DNA of 64,000 nt from Ptychodera flava (taxonomy: Eukaryota; Hemichordata; Enteropneusta; Ptychoderidae). The notes below the pieces were generated by a model. That model was given only the letters and a program-made list of their open reading frames with translations. It was not told where the DNA came from and did not search any database. Of the stretch, positions 1 to 13,654 are shown piece after piece. The translations under genes and the position numbers were made by a program. The stretch spans positions 16,918,476 to 16,982,475 of the forward strand of contig NC_091931.1 of NCBI RefSeq assembly GCF_041260155.1, written 5' to 3'. Numbering within the stretch: position 1 is the first letter of the stretch; each line of letters starts with the position of its first letter.

Positions 1-1784
1 ACAAGCTCAATGCTGATTGTGTTGCAAGATAGGTCTGACAGGATTACTGGTCAATTCCTACAAATACCGTCTAATCAGCAAGATGGTCTAAATGTTTGAA
101 ATCCTCAGATGGGGCAATTGTCACGGTGCCAGAGATATGCAAATTGGCATCATATGACTGTCTTTATCCTTTAATCTCATCTCTGAGAATCTGCCGCTGA
201 CACGCAATATTTCAATCTCCTTCATAATACTTGGAAACAAAAGAAATAACCTCAGGTTGTGATTACAAAAGGTCCTTGTTTCGCATCTCGGGCAGACAAA
301 TTTACATGATAGTTGGCAGCAAAAGAACAAAAAGTACAAAAAACCTCAATTTTCCTATATGATGAGAGAATTTTCAGGGACAATTTGGTACAATTTTCTG
401 GTTTAACAGGGACACAGATAGCATATGATCATGACAATGAACAGTGTTAGTTTTTTGCCAATAGCCTAAAATTCAACGCTGTGATCAGCTTGGTTGCGTG
501 TTCCATCACAAAAGGAAGACCTCATTTTAAACCTGGAGGCCAACTGTGCAGGTAGAGAAAGGTTGAAAAAATTGCGCAATTTCAAGTTGCGTGATTTGCT
601 TCTTTGAAAGTTAAGTTCTACACAGGTGAGGGTTAAATTAATTTTCACACCAATATTTGCTGAATCAGCAGATTTTCCACCCCTCTCCCCCCCCCCCCCC
701 CCCCATGCTTTGATGTTACCATTGTACAGTATCACAGACTGAACAGGCACTGCAATTGCTCATTTGGTAAATCATGACGGTAACCCATCACAAGTCACTG
801 ATCTCATCAAGATCTTTCTGTAAAGGAAAGATAACTAATTGTGGTTCCTTAATATGTTTATTGTCTTAGGGATTTTCCTCATCAATGGCATCTACCTCTC
901 ATGGGATTTGTTGTTCTAACATTCCCACAGTGCAATCATCAGTGGCACCAAGTTATCCCGGAGTGGCAACAAGAAAGAGAGTGGAAATAGAGAACATAAA
1001 CTGTTCATGACAGATAGAAAAGAAAAATGGTTGACAGGGATCTACTAATTGTATTTGGGAAATATGAGAAATGATAACAATGTTCATGAACTTGTGTCAG
1101 AATTACCATCGGACACACTGTACAATACAACACTGGCCATACCAATGGGTCAAAGAGGTCACCAGGTATGACTGCTCCAGAGCTCATGAAAGAATTGCTT
1201 ACTTTCTTTTGAAAAGAAAGGCAAAAAAGGGGGATTACCTGGCTGAGAACTGTGGGAACTTTCTCAGCTCTGGCATAATCACCCCATCAGAATGAAGTCT
1301 TTCTTCCGGCTTAATATTTGCATAGCTTGTTTAACTTGTTTCCTTCAATGACTTTAAGCCTGTCAATGGACAGTCTCAGCAGTTCAACAAAAGCCACAGT
1401 TGATGCTATTCAGACAGCGATACTTCATCCGTCTCTTTTTTCTCTTCTCTTCATAGTGATGGTGGAATTTCGGCAGATTCTACTCAAATTTTTAGACACA
1501 CATTCTCAAAGATATTCTACTCTTCTTGCTGCAGTATTTGTGGCAAGAGACATGTTGTGTTGAAAGCTGCTTTCATATTGGACTATTTCCATGTTACATA
1601 CAGTTGTAAGGTGTTATTGTTCGGCCTTTCTTTCATTAAAGTTCCATTAGCTGAAATTGTTGAACTATTTTCTAGTATTTGTGTTGTATTTTTTTAACAC
1701 TCAAACTTTTCATTCCACTCCAAAATGACTTCATGTTGAAATACCAAGAGTACATCTTACCGACACACTTTGTATGTCTGTAAT

Positions 1785-2335
1785 ATCCAATTTTATTGTT
1801 GACAACTGAATTTTAAGTCTGGACTAGAATTCATTATGTCCACAACAACATTGCATATTTCATAAAGCATTTCAAGTTACTTTGTATTTCAACACATTTT
1901 TAATAGGGAAAAGAACAAGATAAAAGTATGTGTTTCTCGGAACAAAAATAATAACAGTACCATCAAATGTTAGAGGGCCAGTAGTTTTAGGCCTTTGATG
2001 ATTTTTTCATGACTTTGTTTTTAATATCAAATGCGCTTTCTTGTACTACTCCTAAAAGCCTGTTGTGATACACAGTGTTATTTTTGCTGACTCAGTTAGT
2101 ACATGAGTAGACTGTTGTTATTGTTGACGATGGAATTCTAGTCCGGGTTAGAATTTAAATGTACAGTATGCAATGATAACAGTGCTTGATAGGGTAGACT
2201 CTTTGTGGACTGTAGCTCAATAGCAGGTGTTTCAACTTGCTTTTGGGAGTAGAACAAGAATGTGCAATTGACACACAAAACAAAATTTGTGAAATAAAAT
2301 CATCGAGAGTTATAGATACTGGGCCTTTAAAGCTA
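1785..2335 (+). repeat. Dispersed repeat family R1, two tandem diverged copies
   Basis: Copies at about 1785-1990 and 2110-2335 share, in order, TTGTTGAC..TGAATT, AGTCTGGACTAGAATT, a GCATT..TTTCAA(G/C)TT block, GG(G/A)A(A/G)(A/T)AGAACAAGA and an end near GGGCC. Other copies: 6640-6815, 28700-28930, 44730-44995, 53310-53600. No coding; probably an old non-autonomous element. Confidence 0.5.
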
Positions 2336-3238
2336 TTTTCCTATCAGAGGTCACATGAAATGAACATCAGCTGTCACTGATATGAACATCTATGGTGCCA
2401 GCTGATCAGTTGCCATGCATATTCCACAGTTTCTCTCCATTGCTTCTTTTTACACAAATCTAAACCCTTTGATGTATAGACCCACAAAATTTCTATGATA
2501 TGATTCACTGTTGCATTTTTTTCTGTTTGCCTTTCAACTTCAAGAAAGCACATTCAATTTACAGACTTTTCTATAGTAAATTGACATAGCAGTGAATTGA
2601 ACCGGTGAACTTCACAGATATTAGTCTGATGAGTTTTGCATGTTCGACAAAACATTTTTGCGCCTCCCAGTTTAACCTCAACTGGTTTCTCGATAGAAAA
2701 TAATGCCAAGTTTCTAACATTCTTCAAATACCCTAGTCCATTACTTCTTTAATTTCTGCCAATAAATCTCAATGTGAGAGCATAATGGTAAAAAAAGGGC
2801 AGCACAAAATCTATGATCCTCTGACTGTTTTTTTGACCTTCCCGCTTGACCTCCTTCCCAGAACAACATTTTTCATGCCTTGTAGAAAGGCCCGTGTAGA
2901 CACACAGTCACTATACAAAGGTCTTTCACCATGACTGCACTCTGTATGGGTCCCATGGGACACGGCTAGAGTCAACAGTGACCTAGCTACCCCCTTCCCC
3001 CACCTCAACCAACAAAAAGAGTACGCAAACATTGGTGTGGAAGTGACTGCGCCAATGAACACGATGAACACAGAGCTTTGTCAGTGCAAACCCTAGTGTA
3101 TAAATCTGATGGCATGTACACACATTACATACACACACATACACACCACACTGTCATTGCACATCTGTGGCTTTTCTCCCAGCAAGACAGAACAGCTGCT
3201 GCTCAGGAATGTACAACAACAAACATCTCATGCATGTC

Positions 3239-3241
<3 letters not shown>

Positions 3242-3297
<56 letters not shown>
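3242..3297. repeat. (CT)n microsatellite
   Basis: Uninterrupted CT dinucleotide run of 28 repeats. Confidence 0.95.
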
Positions 3298-3300
<3 letters not shown>

Positions 3301-4779
3301 CTCCTCCTCAAATCAATTGCTGTTGATTCAATCAACTCAAAATTTTTGCTTTCACAGTTCCCAATCTAGACTTGATTGAGTTTGCTTTGCTCCTCTTCGA
3401 GTCCATCAATCTATTAACCACCTATAATTATCTTGCATCTTTACGGCAATCAGATGAACAATCACATTCCATTTTCTTGCCTTAATGAACATCAATAGAG
3501 CTTGACATCAAGTAAAGATGGCACTGGTCTTTCTCTTGAACATGGCACCTTTGACATCTCCTGATGATCCGGGAAAATTGAACTTGACATTTGAAAAATA
3601 AGGTTTCCACTATTTCATGTTCACTTTTTTAAGTCTTTACATTACAAAACAAGGCAATTAAATCTAAGTTTCTAAACTTTAGTTTTAGTACACCAATAAA
3701 AATACCACTTGTATTTATGATTCACTATTTTGGATTTATGCATAATTATCTAATATCTATAAGATCTGCTGAAAAATTAAAGGCCATAGAAATAATCTTT
3801 TTAGAATTAATTAATTGGAGAATCAAATTAAAACTAGAGTCAAATAGATCTAATTAAAAGCACTATTACATCCATCACCTATAATATAGGGAAGGGCCAG
3901 AAAGGTAGGCATGAAAACTAGTAAGTTATCCTTTCATGTCCTCCTCTTCAGCCCCTCATCTTGTACATTAATCCAACATACAAATTCTCATAACAATAAA
4001 CCAATAAAAAAGGTGAAAATTTTAGAACATCATTTAGAAAAAAAAATCCCTACGAAAAAATTTGGGTAAGACACTGCTTGCAGCAACAAAATTATTGAGT
4101 ATTATCATATCTCTAGATTAGTGGGATGATTTCCTTATATATGGATACAACCAAGCAACAGAAACAAATGGACTGTACCATGGCTTGTTCGTGAAGAGAT
4201 TGAGCCAAGAGTCCCTCTATCTATAGGACATTTGGCCCGTACTTTCCGTTCCAGTGCACTGGTACTGAGATTTAACAAAGTTGGAAAAAGATGTCCAACC
4301 CGGAGGATTCAAAAAGTATCTCCGAGATACTTAAAGCAATGTGGCATAAATACACCATAATTGAATAGAAAATTAATTTCTATTTTCATTTTACTTGCAA
4401 AGTTTGAAGCTTAGATAAGAATGAGAAACATGCAAGAGTCATGACCTGGTAAAATACCAGACAACTTTTTCTTTACATTTGTGATGAATCTTTGAATTGC
4501 ATTTCAAGTCATTATGAAGTGAACTAATTTCTACAATACTTGGGTTCATTGATTGATAGTCTAATAAAATCTATTGCCAGTTAAGTTACATCCTTTAATC
4601 AATTTTGAAATTGAATAAAATTTGAGTGAAATTTGATATAAAATTATTTTGAAAGGGATTGATGGTGACTTGGTTACAAAGTCATAAAATCAAAGCCTCC
4701 TTGCACATAGACTGATTTTAAATGTACAGAACCACAGATGGCAGATGAGCCTACATAGGGAAAGGTTTCTGTGGCATAA

Positions 4780-5190
4780 ACATTTTAAATTCCCGAATTA
4801 CGATGCAATTGTAAAGTCCTACAAGTATCTATACAAGTCAATTGTATATTCTTGCAACTATAGAAAGCAATTTTGAATTCCTGTCATTACAGAGTGCAAT
4901 GGTGTGCAGTTTCAAGTTCCTGTGCCTGTAATGTAGAATTTTAAATTCTTGCAACTATAGAGAGCAATTTTGAACTGATGCAATTACACTAGTGTGCAAT
5001 TTTAAATTCCAGCAACCATATAGTTTTAAATTCCTGTAACAATAATGTGAACAAGAATTCCGGAAGCTATAGTGAGCAATTTTAAATTCTGGAATCTAAA
5101 ACATGCAGCTTCAACTTCCTGCAACGATAATATGCAATTTTAAAATCTGGACACAATTAAGTGCAAATTTTAAATTCTGACAGCTATGGC
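4780..5190. repeat. Degenerate ~45 bp tandem repeat
   Basis: About nine diverged units built on GTGCAATTTTAAATTCCTGC followed by AAC(T)ATA. Unit spacing varies between about 40 and 55 bases. AT-rich, no coding. Confidence 0.65.
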
Positions 5191-6639
5191 ATATAATTGC
5201 TAAAACAGTAAAACATGATGACAACCCCACTTTATCACACCATGGTACAACAGACTCAAAATTGTTTCCATGGAAACTGCACTTTATCCAAATTCATCCT
5301 TTGTACAACGGAACAATATTTCTCAACTGAATTAGAATCTTCATCAAGGGTACAGTCTGATGGAGACTCTGTAGTCAAAGAGATTTTGAGCTGCCAACAG
5401 CCAGCTGTAACACTAATTCACTTGGAGTCTGTGATTCCGTCAGATATCATTATGGCCACATGGAGATTTTGTCAGCCTTGAGAGGAATAATGCCACTACA
5501 AATCTAGCCAAGCTGCTGTTTTTTGCTCCATTCCTGAGACAGAAATGGGAATATGGCCTCCAGGGCAAAATACTTGATACACCTGCAAAGGATATAAGAA
5601 CCAAACCAGGCAGACGATTTTAATGAAATAAAGACACCGAGTGTTATTTCAGGCAGCAATACCTTCTGGAAAATATTTCATGACTTTTGTCAATACGTAC
5701 ATTGAGAGAAAAAAGGACACCAAGGAAGATGAAATATTTGTCAATCATGCCGGTTTCTTCCCAATTAGATGAAGCATAAGGATTGTCAATTGAACGGCGC
5801 TTCCTGTTAGAACAGAGAGGATGGCTACATCATTTAACCTTAAGGCACTTAGAGCTGATTGAAAACAGGATGCCTGGCTGTACGTATGCTCTCATCATTT
5901 CTCTTCCAAATCGCGCCGGCTGTCTTCATCCTCATATTGACAACGCGTATGACCCTTTGGCCCCATTTACCACGGCGATAATGGATAACCAACAGGTTTA
6001 CGCTGAGAGTAGGTGTCTTTTGAACTGCTGAGCAGGTCACCGGGAAAAGAAAAAGACGCAAATGAAGGCTTTCATCCCGGAGAAGGAAGACAAACAGCCG
6101 GCATAGTTGCCATTGTGGCGCTTCCACCGCTTAATTATCTCCAGGATGTGGTTAAAACTTCCGGGAATGTTAATGAAAATTGCTTTCAGGGCGCAGGGAA
6201 TGCGGAACATCTTCAGGTAGATTCTTGCGGTATATTCCCCCCTGGCTTGCTTCCATGGAATGAATCGCTGGAATGAAGGTACTCTTAAGTACAGCCATCA
6301 CTCAGTCAACACGTTGGGTAAATCTCCGTGGTAAATGGCATCGTGTAGGTGTCAGAATGTTTAAACTTAAAATAAGGCCGATGTTGTCCTCTGAATGATA
6401 CACAACAGCAGAGTTCAGGAGGTCATTGAACCTGACTGATGCAGAAGAGCTGTACACTTGGTGAGAACTCCGTGTTCGCTGTAACTTCTGATTCATACAC
6501 CAGTATTTGTAAAAAAATTGATTTTTTAAACAACGGTGCCCTGCTCTTTACTCAAAGTCACATTGAAACACCTACCCGTACTGTTATACATGCCAACACA
6601 TACTGAGTGTGTATACTGTCCGATGTCACCATTGACGAT

Positions 6640-6815
6640 TGAAATTGGTTTGGATTTATTTGTCAGCAATAACATTGCATAGTTTGTACAAAATGTGTTG
6701 TGCTGATAAGGTTAAAAGTTAACTTGTATTTCAACGTGATTTTCAGGAAAAGATGAACATTTGCTTGTTTTCTGGAACAAAAATAACCAAAAATATCACC
6801 AAAAGTCATAGCTAT
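6640..6815 (+). repeat. Dispersed repeat family R1 copy
   Basis: Closest to the 1785 copy: AACATTGCATA, TTGTATTTCAACGTGATTTT and a TTTTCTGGAACAAAAATAA block in the same order. Confidence 0.45.
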
Positions 6816-9630
6816 ATATCATACCTATAAATGGTGCATTGTGGGACACAAGTGTCTTGCCATTTGTTTATTGCAAGTGAGCCCTTTTGATTGGCTGGAG
6901 AAAAATGGTGTCAGGGGTTAAGGGGTCAACTGACACTTTGTCAATAGTCCAGTATTAAAGGCAAACATAACTGCTCTTGACACCATAAGAAATCAGAGCC
7001 CTATCTTATCTTGTAAGGTGTATAACAATGTGGAAAGATTTACAGTTTCAATACAAGTTGCTGTGTATATACAATGTACTTCCTGTTGTGTGAATAGTCG
7101 CATGGTTACATTGGGGTCTGTACATAGCCATGGTAGAATAACTAGGGACGTATTTGTATTAGCAGTTCTAGCAGGTACACTATCGACATTGTGAGAGAGT
7201 GCGCTCTAAGCCAACCCCGGGTGATAACTTCAAGTATAAACTCTGTTACAAATTTTTTTTAAGTCGGTGAGTTAGAAAACATGCACAGGTAAATTTAGCA
7301 TGACCTACCCTGCATGCCATTTCTGCCTAATGTCAAAGGGTATATGAGAAACTGAAAAATATACAGTGTATGATATCTACTCAAGCAAACAAACAAAACC
7401 ACTGAAACCAGAGAATCTTTTGACAAAAATAAATAACTTATGGCAAAAAATTACAAAATATTTGAAGTAAAAACAATCATTTTGGGCCAAATACTAAAAG
7501 TGATGATGTTTCCTTTAAAAATTTATCAAAAAGGCTTACAATTTTGGATTAAATGAGTGGGTGAATTATGGCGGGAATGATCATAGGCAGGTAAATTGCT
7601 TGTACAAGTTACATGCCAGGTTTTACAGTATTGCGACAATGGTGTATTTTACGAAGTTGATGTGAAGTAACCGGCCTATTGTGGCAAAGACTGGCATGAA
7701 TTCAAATATTTGTGATTGGAAGTACTTGTATCCAAGATGTCCACAAAAGGAACCCAACAATTGTTGACAGAGTGCTTTGTCAGAGTTTAAGTGCTTACTA
7801 AGCTCCTGTAAGCTGGCAACTGGGGAGTTTCTTGCAAAAAAATTCTTTGGTATTCACCACACATTTTTGAATTTTGCCGAAGAAAGCCATCGGTAAAGTA
7901 CAGATAAAAACAATCCTTGAGAAATATCGATAAATTAGGAATTTATTTCAAAAAATTTTGTTTTCATTTGAGTGGTTAACCAAAGTTGATTTTGGATCGA
8001 TCTTATTTTGCATGAATTCATACAGATACACACCAATCTAGAAAGGATATGCCCCCTTGATGCATAGCGACAGAGTTGAACATGCAATTCTTGAAAACTG
8101 CCAGACACTATACAACGTTGCTTGGTAGTTTCTGTGGAAAGTACAAGCTTGAATCTTAAAGTATTTTACAAAGCGTAAAAATTGTACACAGTGTCCAACC
8201 AGATATTTTAATCAGATTTGAAAAATGTTTGTTTGTTAAGGTCTTTAAGGGGAAGATCAAATCAATTCCTGTTTATGTGGAAGATTTGAGGTGACTGAAA
8301 CAACAATTGCGTGTCTTAAGACATGCCAGTGTCATTGGATATATCACAGTCCCACAAAAGGACAGTGTGGGACCGTGGATACAGGGACAAGTGAGTCATC
8401 TTGACAACCATACAACATCAAAACAATACAGAATGAAAATGTTTGATGAGCTTGGGAATGTCTTCTAAATGAAATGGAAATGACAGATGTGTTCATCAGA
8501 ATGACTCTTTATCTTGGCTTCAAAACCAGAAGCATAAAAGCACTTGGCAGGTGGGGGTGACGTTGTTTAATAGTTATGAGTATATATTTTATTTTAGGAA
8601 TGTTGATTGTTGACTGTTTACGACTTGAGTATGTTTATAAAAACCTGACATTTCAGCAAATAGGATTAAGATAGTGTTTGTTTGTGAACACATTGAATAT
8701 AATCACAGTGGGCTGACACATACCAATCTCAGTTGTGACTGATCTTTTGGGTCTTTCTCTCTAATGGCAATCAAACATTCATTGTTGGAAATTCGGTTTT
8801 TTCCATGTTTGCAGAAATTTAAAAAACACCTACAAACTAGTGTGTAACCAGATGTGATTTTTTCACCCCCTTCCATAATGCAGTTTCCCAAATTTGTCAC
8901 AAGAGTTAATCGGATTGTTCTACCATTCTGGTATTAAAAGGATTAACAGCCAAAGAGACTAATGATGATCTGATGGGAACATGATTAAGAAACTTTGGAT
9001 AGTTACTGATATGATAAAAAATAATTTTGCATGTAATGTTTTTCTAAGCATTTATTATTTTTTTTCAAATAATAACTAAGTTTCCTTGAATGTCAGTCAG
9101 GAAAGCTGTGTTGTAGTACTGTAAAATTATTCTTAGAGGACTTGAAACAAATTTTACATTACAGGCAAAAAGTTCCTTGGGCTGATATGGACTTTGACGT
9201 TCAACAGTACAAATTGTTATTGCTAACATTTATCCGTCGCAGGACAACTGAATGAGGTGTTCGTGACAATAAAACAATCCATCCTTGAAAGCTTTGGATA
9301 AACTTAATAATGGACTCAATAAAAAATCTTACAGGATTAAGTTTTAAGGGCTTCCACTTTGCACTTTAACACGGACAAAAATAATACACTACTTCAAGTG
9401 TGGGGCCATTGACATACTTTGAAATATGAGAATTCAGCTACACTCGCTGATAAATTCGACATTTCAAAAAGTGAAAATTGAGAGCATTCTAGATACAGAA
9501 TCATAACTGCGTGAGATACATGAATATATGAAATGAATACTTCTATTTTGTGCTTCATGTGGGTAGAACATATATTATGCCAAACATAGTGGACCTGACT
9601 CTGTTGGTCTCCTGCAGAATATTTACTCAC

Positions 9631-9880
9631 CTTAACAGGGGCAGCTGGAAGTGGTCTCTGTTGGGTAACATAGAAAAACGACTCCGGGAAATGTCTGTAC
9701 GGGTGATCTGGCAGGCTTGCCGGTGGCAGGAGCGGTAGCCGGTCTGTCGTTACCGTGCCTTCGCCGATAGACCTGGTGTGGCTACTACACCTGGTGTCCA
9801 TGAGTGCCAACGCTCTCTGATAGATGGTATCTTTAGTTGCGCTGGGTATGCTGGCCAGAGTCAGTTTGGTTCCTGCCCGG
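9631..9880 (-). CDS. Proline-rich internal exon, probably of the same minus-strand gene
   Basis: 250 bases bounded by an acceptor with a long T-run (CTGGTCCAG|CCGGGC) and a consensus donor (GTTAAG|GTGAGT). It begins with one base that completes a codon, then 83 codons, and ends in phase 0. That is exactly the phase left by the exon at 22915 (two bases over). It encodes a hydrophilic stretch: TKLTLASIPSATKDTIYQRA, then LMDTRCSSHTRSIGEG, then a proline-rich part (LPLLPPASLPDHPYRHFPES, QQRPLPAAPVK). No domain is recognised. It is GC-richer than the flanks. Membership of the 22.9 kb gene is inferred from strand and phase, not shown; other exons may lie between them. Confidence 0.55.
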
Positions 9881-12800
9881 CTGGACCAGAAAAAAAAAAA
9901 GATATAAATTTTTTTTACAAACTCAACTCTTGCTAGTTAATTTCAACGCGAATTTCAGCACCTGTGTTCATTTCAGCGCTAATTTCATGATCGCGATAAC
10001 GAAGTCAGGGCAACTGTCACATGTCACAATAATGCTGATACTTTGATAATGAGGTGGTCAGAGTTTTAGAATGCCCTTGTTTGTTGGACACACACGTGTG
10101 TAGCAACCGGCAATAACCTGGTTGTCCTCGACACAGGCCTTTGCAAACATATCAGACTACATGTGGGCTGCGGGTCTGTGTGACAACGTTGACCACCGGC
10201 TCTATAAACAAAACATTTTAAACGTTGTCATGTCTAGTTGATTGGTGTGGTGAACTCAACTCCTTCCCGGTTCTGCTTCAGTGGTTTCCGATCCCTTTCT
10301 GTCGTCACTGCTTAGACATATCACCATTGTCCCTGTTGTCGCGCACAAGCTTATTTTATCACAGAGATCTGCTGTTCTGTGTCAACTATAGCAATCAAAA
10401 GCCGGGTACACAGGTGGATTAAATTCACACAACAATAGAACCAAGAAAAATACCTTTGGACCCTGCTGCCCAGGCTGCTGGCCCACAGTACATGTAGTAC
10501 GTTACAAACTCACCATCTCAGAGTCAGAGATCACTTTTTAATGCCAATTGGCAATCAACCCCTACACCAAAAACTTATGAATGAATCAACTTGCCTGTGT
10601 GAATACGGCTCTCTTTCCATTCTAACGCTATAACCATCAATTACCCAGCACAGAAGCTGCCGCCCTATTTTTTTTGGGTGGGCTTTGTGTTTTTGTTTAC
10701 AGCAACAGCAGCCACACCACGGGGCAACTATCAGAAGTGACAGCAGTAACCGGTCTCCCAATTTCTAAGCAAGTCAGCAGGTACACAATGAACACTGGTT
10801 TCATTACCAGGTAGAAAAGGCCACTAAAAAAGTCATCTGTCAGGCTTCATTACTTTCCAATGACAAATCAAAATCAAAATGAAAAAAAAGATAAAAAAAG
10901 CCCCTGAGGCTATAAACTTTTATTACAGCATGTTCTATTGTATTAGTTCATCGTGACTTCCCACCAAGGGAACAATTGTCTGACCATTGAGGACTGCATT
11001 GTATACAGTGTCTGTTACGTTTCCATTGTACTTTCATTAACACTCAGTGTTAGTCTTGGCCTAAGCGGGGCAATAATTATCTTGGCAGTATCTCGAGAAA
11101 GAGTCAAGATTTCTGCTTCAGGGGTTATAGTTTTTTTGTTTTTATGTCATGACAGAGACTCTGAACCTGAATTTATTTGATTTTTTTTGGTCATTCTTTA
11201 ATTTGATAACCTGTCACATATCTTACTTGGCCCATGCTGTACATTCATACAAATCTGACTTAATTTGGACAATATCATCCCATTGTAATCGAGGTGTTAC
11301 TTGGGGCATGCTAGTTTTGGTTAATCTTATCACACAAAGATCACAGTGCATTGAACACAGCTATTATTATTTCGGAGCTCATTGAAACACGGGCACTGAC
11401 TTCTAAGCAACCTTGTTCACCTATCCTTCAAGTATTAATCCTGTGTATTGACAGAAATAAAAATTTTGATGTAACTTTAGCGACATTGATGATATGGTTT
11501 ATGAGGGATTTTCTCATAATAGTTGTGATTATAAAATTTCATTGAACAGAATGTATGCTTAATGCTTGTATCAGGAGATTACATTTTGATTAATTTTCCA
11601 ACATCTTGAAAAATCTTGGAAATTTTCCAGGTCATCTATTATTTGGATTGAAAAATATTGAAAAGGAAAGAAAATGCAAATTTCTGCCCTCATATGGTTT
11701 TATTCTGAAGGTTAAGAATGTTGTTAAACCTTTCTACAGGGTTCCTGCTGTTGTCCTTTGAAGATTTATATTGGAAACCTTACATCTTTACTCCAATGTC
11801 ACTTTTTACAGTGGCAGTTTCACTGTAAGTTCTTTCACATTAGTGATTCTCTTCTGGATGATGATACAGCAATCACATCATTGACCAACTGAGGCTTTGG
11901 ATTTCAAAGATGAAATGATATTAAGGTAGAACGCACCACAGGGACAGATATTTTGACTCTCAAACTTTTACAATACTGGTTTTGGTCTGTCACTTGTGCT
12001 GGCCTGATTTTGAACCTCATGGAGTAAGTAAAATTTTCACCAGCTTATTTCTGTGAAAATCAATAATTTAATTCCCCCACCCCCTACCCCAGAGTTAACA
12101 CAGAGATGGCAGCCATTTTGAATTTTAAATGTCAGTAAAAATATTAGGTAATTTGGCTAGTACAAAAGTTTGCACGGTGACCCCTGATTTTTATTCTCGA
12201 TTTTGGAACTTAGTAAGGGAATGATTTAAATTTTCCTTACAGACAGCTTGAGCAAAAGTTAAATTTTTTAATTTCAAGGTGGGTACCTGGTGCACCTTAA
12301 TCTTTGACAATGCTGAGTAGAAAATTGGCCATTCTTGTAGAATGCTGCGTAGAAAATGGCTCTTCAAAGCCGATGGACATGTCTGCAGTCTTCAAAACGC
12401 AATGAAGGGACAATTCCTGTCTTGCAAAGGAAATACACAACAAACTACCAAACCAGACTAAAAGTTGCTCTAACCGTTTGGGGAGAGTCATTTGATATCT
12501 GGGAGGGGGGGGGGCATTGGTGAAGTTAATGAGGGTGTCAAAAATATTTTTCTCTCATCTCATGGTAATATACAAACCTCAAAACTGAATTGTAATGAAC
12601 TCCAAAGCAAACTGAACCAACAGTGATGTAGCACATTATAATTACAGAAGAAATTTATACACACTGATTCTTCAAATGTCACAGACTGTAATAGTTGCTA
12701 TCCAGATTGTAACAACTGTAGAGTCTATCACTATTGACGCATGATGAACTAATGTATTTATTAACGTACAAATAACCCACATGTACATAAAGCAGTTAAC

Positions 12801-13654
12801 TGAAACGTAGAGCTTGTATTATTTTTGCCATCATAGGTGGAAGCTCAAACATATCAAGATCTGACAACTCTTGACACACATTTCAGGTTATTTAGCACCT
12901 CACATAATTATTTTACCTTAACCTGAATCAGGGAAGAGGCAACAAATTATTTTACTGTGGATCTGTTTTCTAGTAAATTATTTTTTTTTCTCCTTTGGTG
13001 GCTGGTAATTCCCCCCCCCCAACTCTCTACCCTCCCAAAAATCAAATGGTGCTGCCCTCATCACATTCTCACAGCACATTCAACAAGATCAATTTGCTAT
13101 TGAACTCTTGACTCTATGTTTGCAACCAAAAACATCAGAAACAGAAGACAGAAAAGATTTACTGTCATCAACACCAGTATTCCTATCCCATTACAGTGAC
13201 TATTTGTAGCATATTTTCTGTTAAAGTTGGGACAATTTTCCTCATTAAATGTCTAGAAATTAAGCACAAGCATATTTTTCAACATACATTATGGTTCACA
13301 AAACATTGCATTTATTACATTATTTTTCAAAAATAGGCAATTTTTTGCTGTGAAAAACTGCGGTTAAAATGTAGCATTTTAACTTTCCCCTTTTCAATAT
13401 TAAAATGCTTGCAAGATTTTCACTTTCCTAATTATTTGGGGGTGAAAGGGATAATATAGAAGGAGTTGCCGGCATCCATGGAAACTTTTAACCACATCCA
13501 TTAATTATCTGTAATTCCTTTTTATTGATAACTCAGTTCTGGAAAAAAACCCTGGAAGGAGACAGAACTGAGCAGACAGAGAAGTCAAGGAAGGTCATCA
13601 AAGGACAGCGTGACCGCCTTTTCTTTAATTGCTCTGATTATTCCATATCTAGAA

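Larger units (their letters stand above)
1..9630. other. No exon recognised; intron or 3' flank of minus-strand gene
   Basis: Apart from the repeats listed, only short chance frames are seen. A poly-C run lies at 692-704. A block at about 5760-6290 is GC-richer and word-diverse without a convincing frame; it may be a conserved or regulatory stretch. Confidence 0.4.

Noticed and set aside
1005..1187. Minus-strand hydrophobic ORF with a possible donor (GATG|GTAATT)
   Set aside because: Weak acceptor, no neighbouring exon in phase and no recognisable family.
10454..10523. Minus-strand donor-like sites (CCAAAG|GTATTT and GAGATG|GTGAGT)
   Set aside because: No reading frame or acceptor that would join them in phase to either supported exon could be established.
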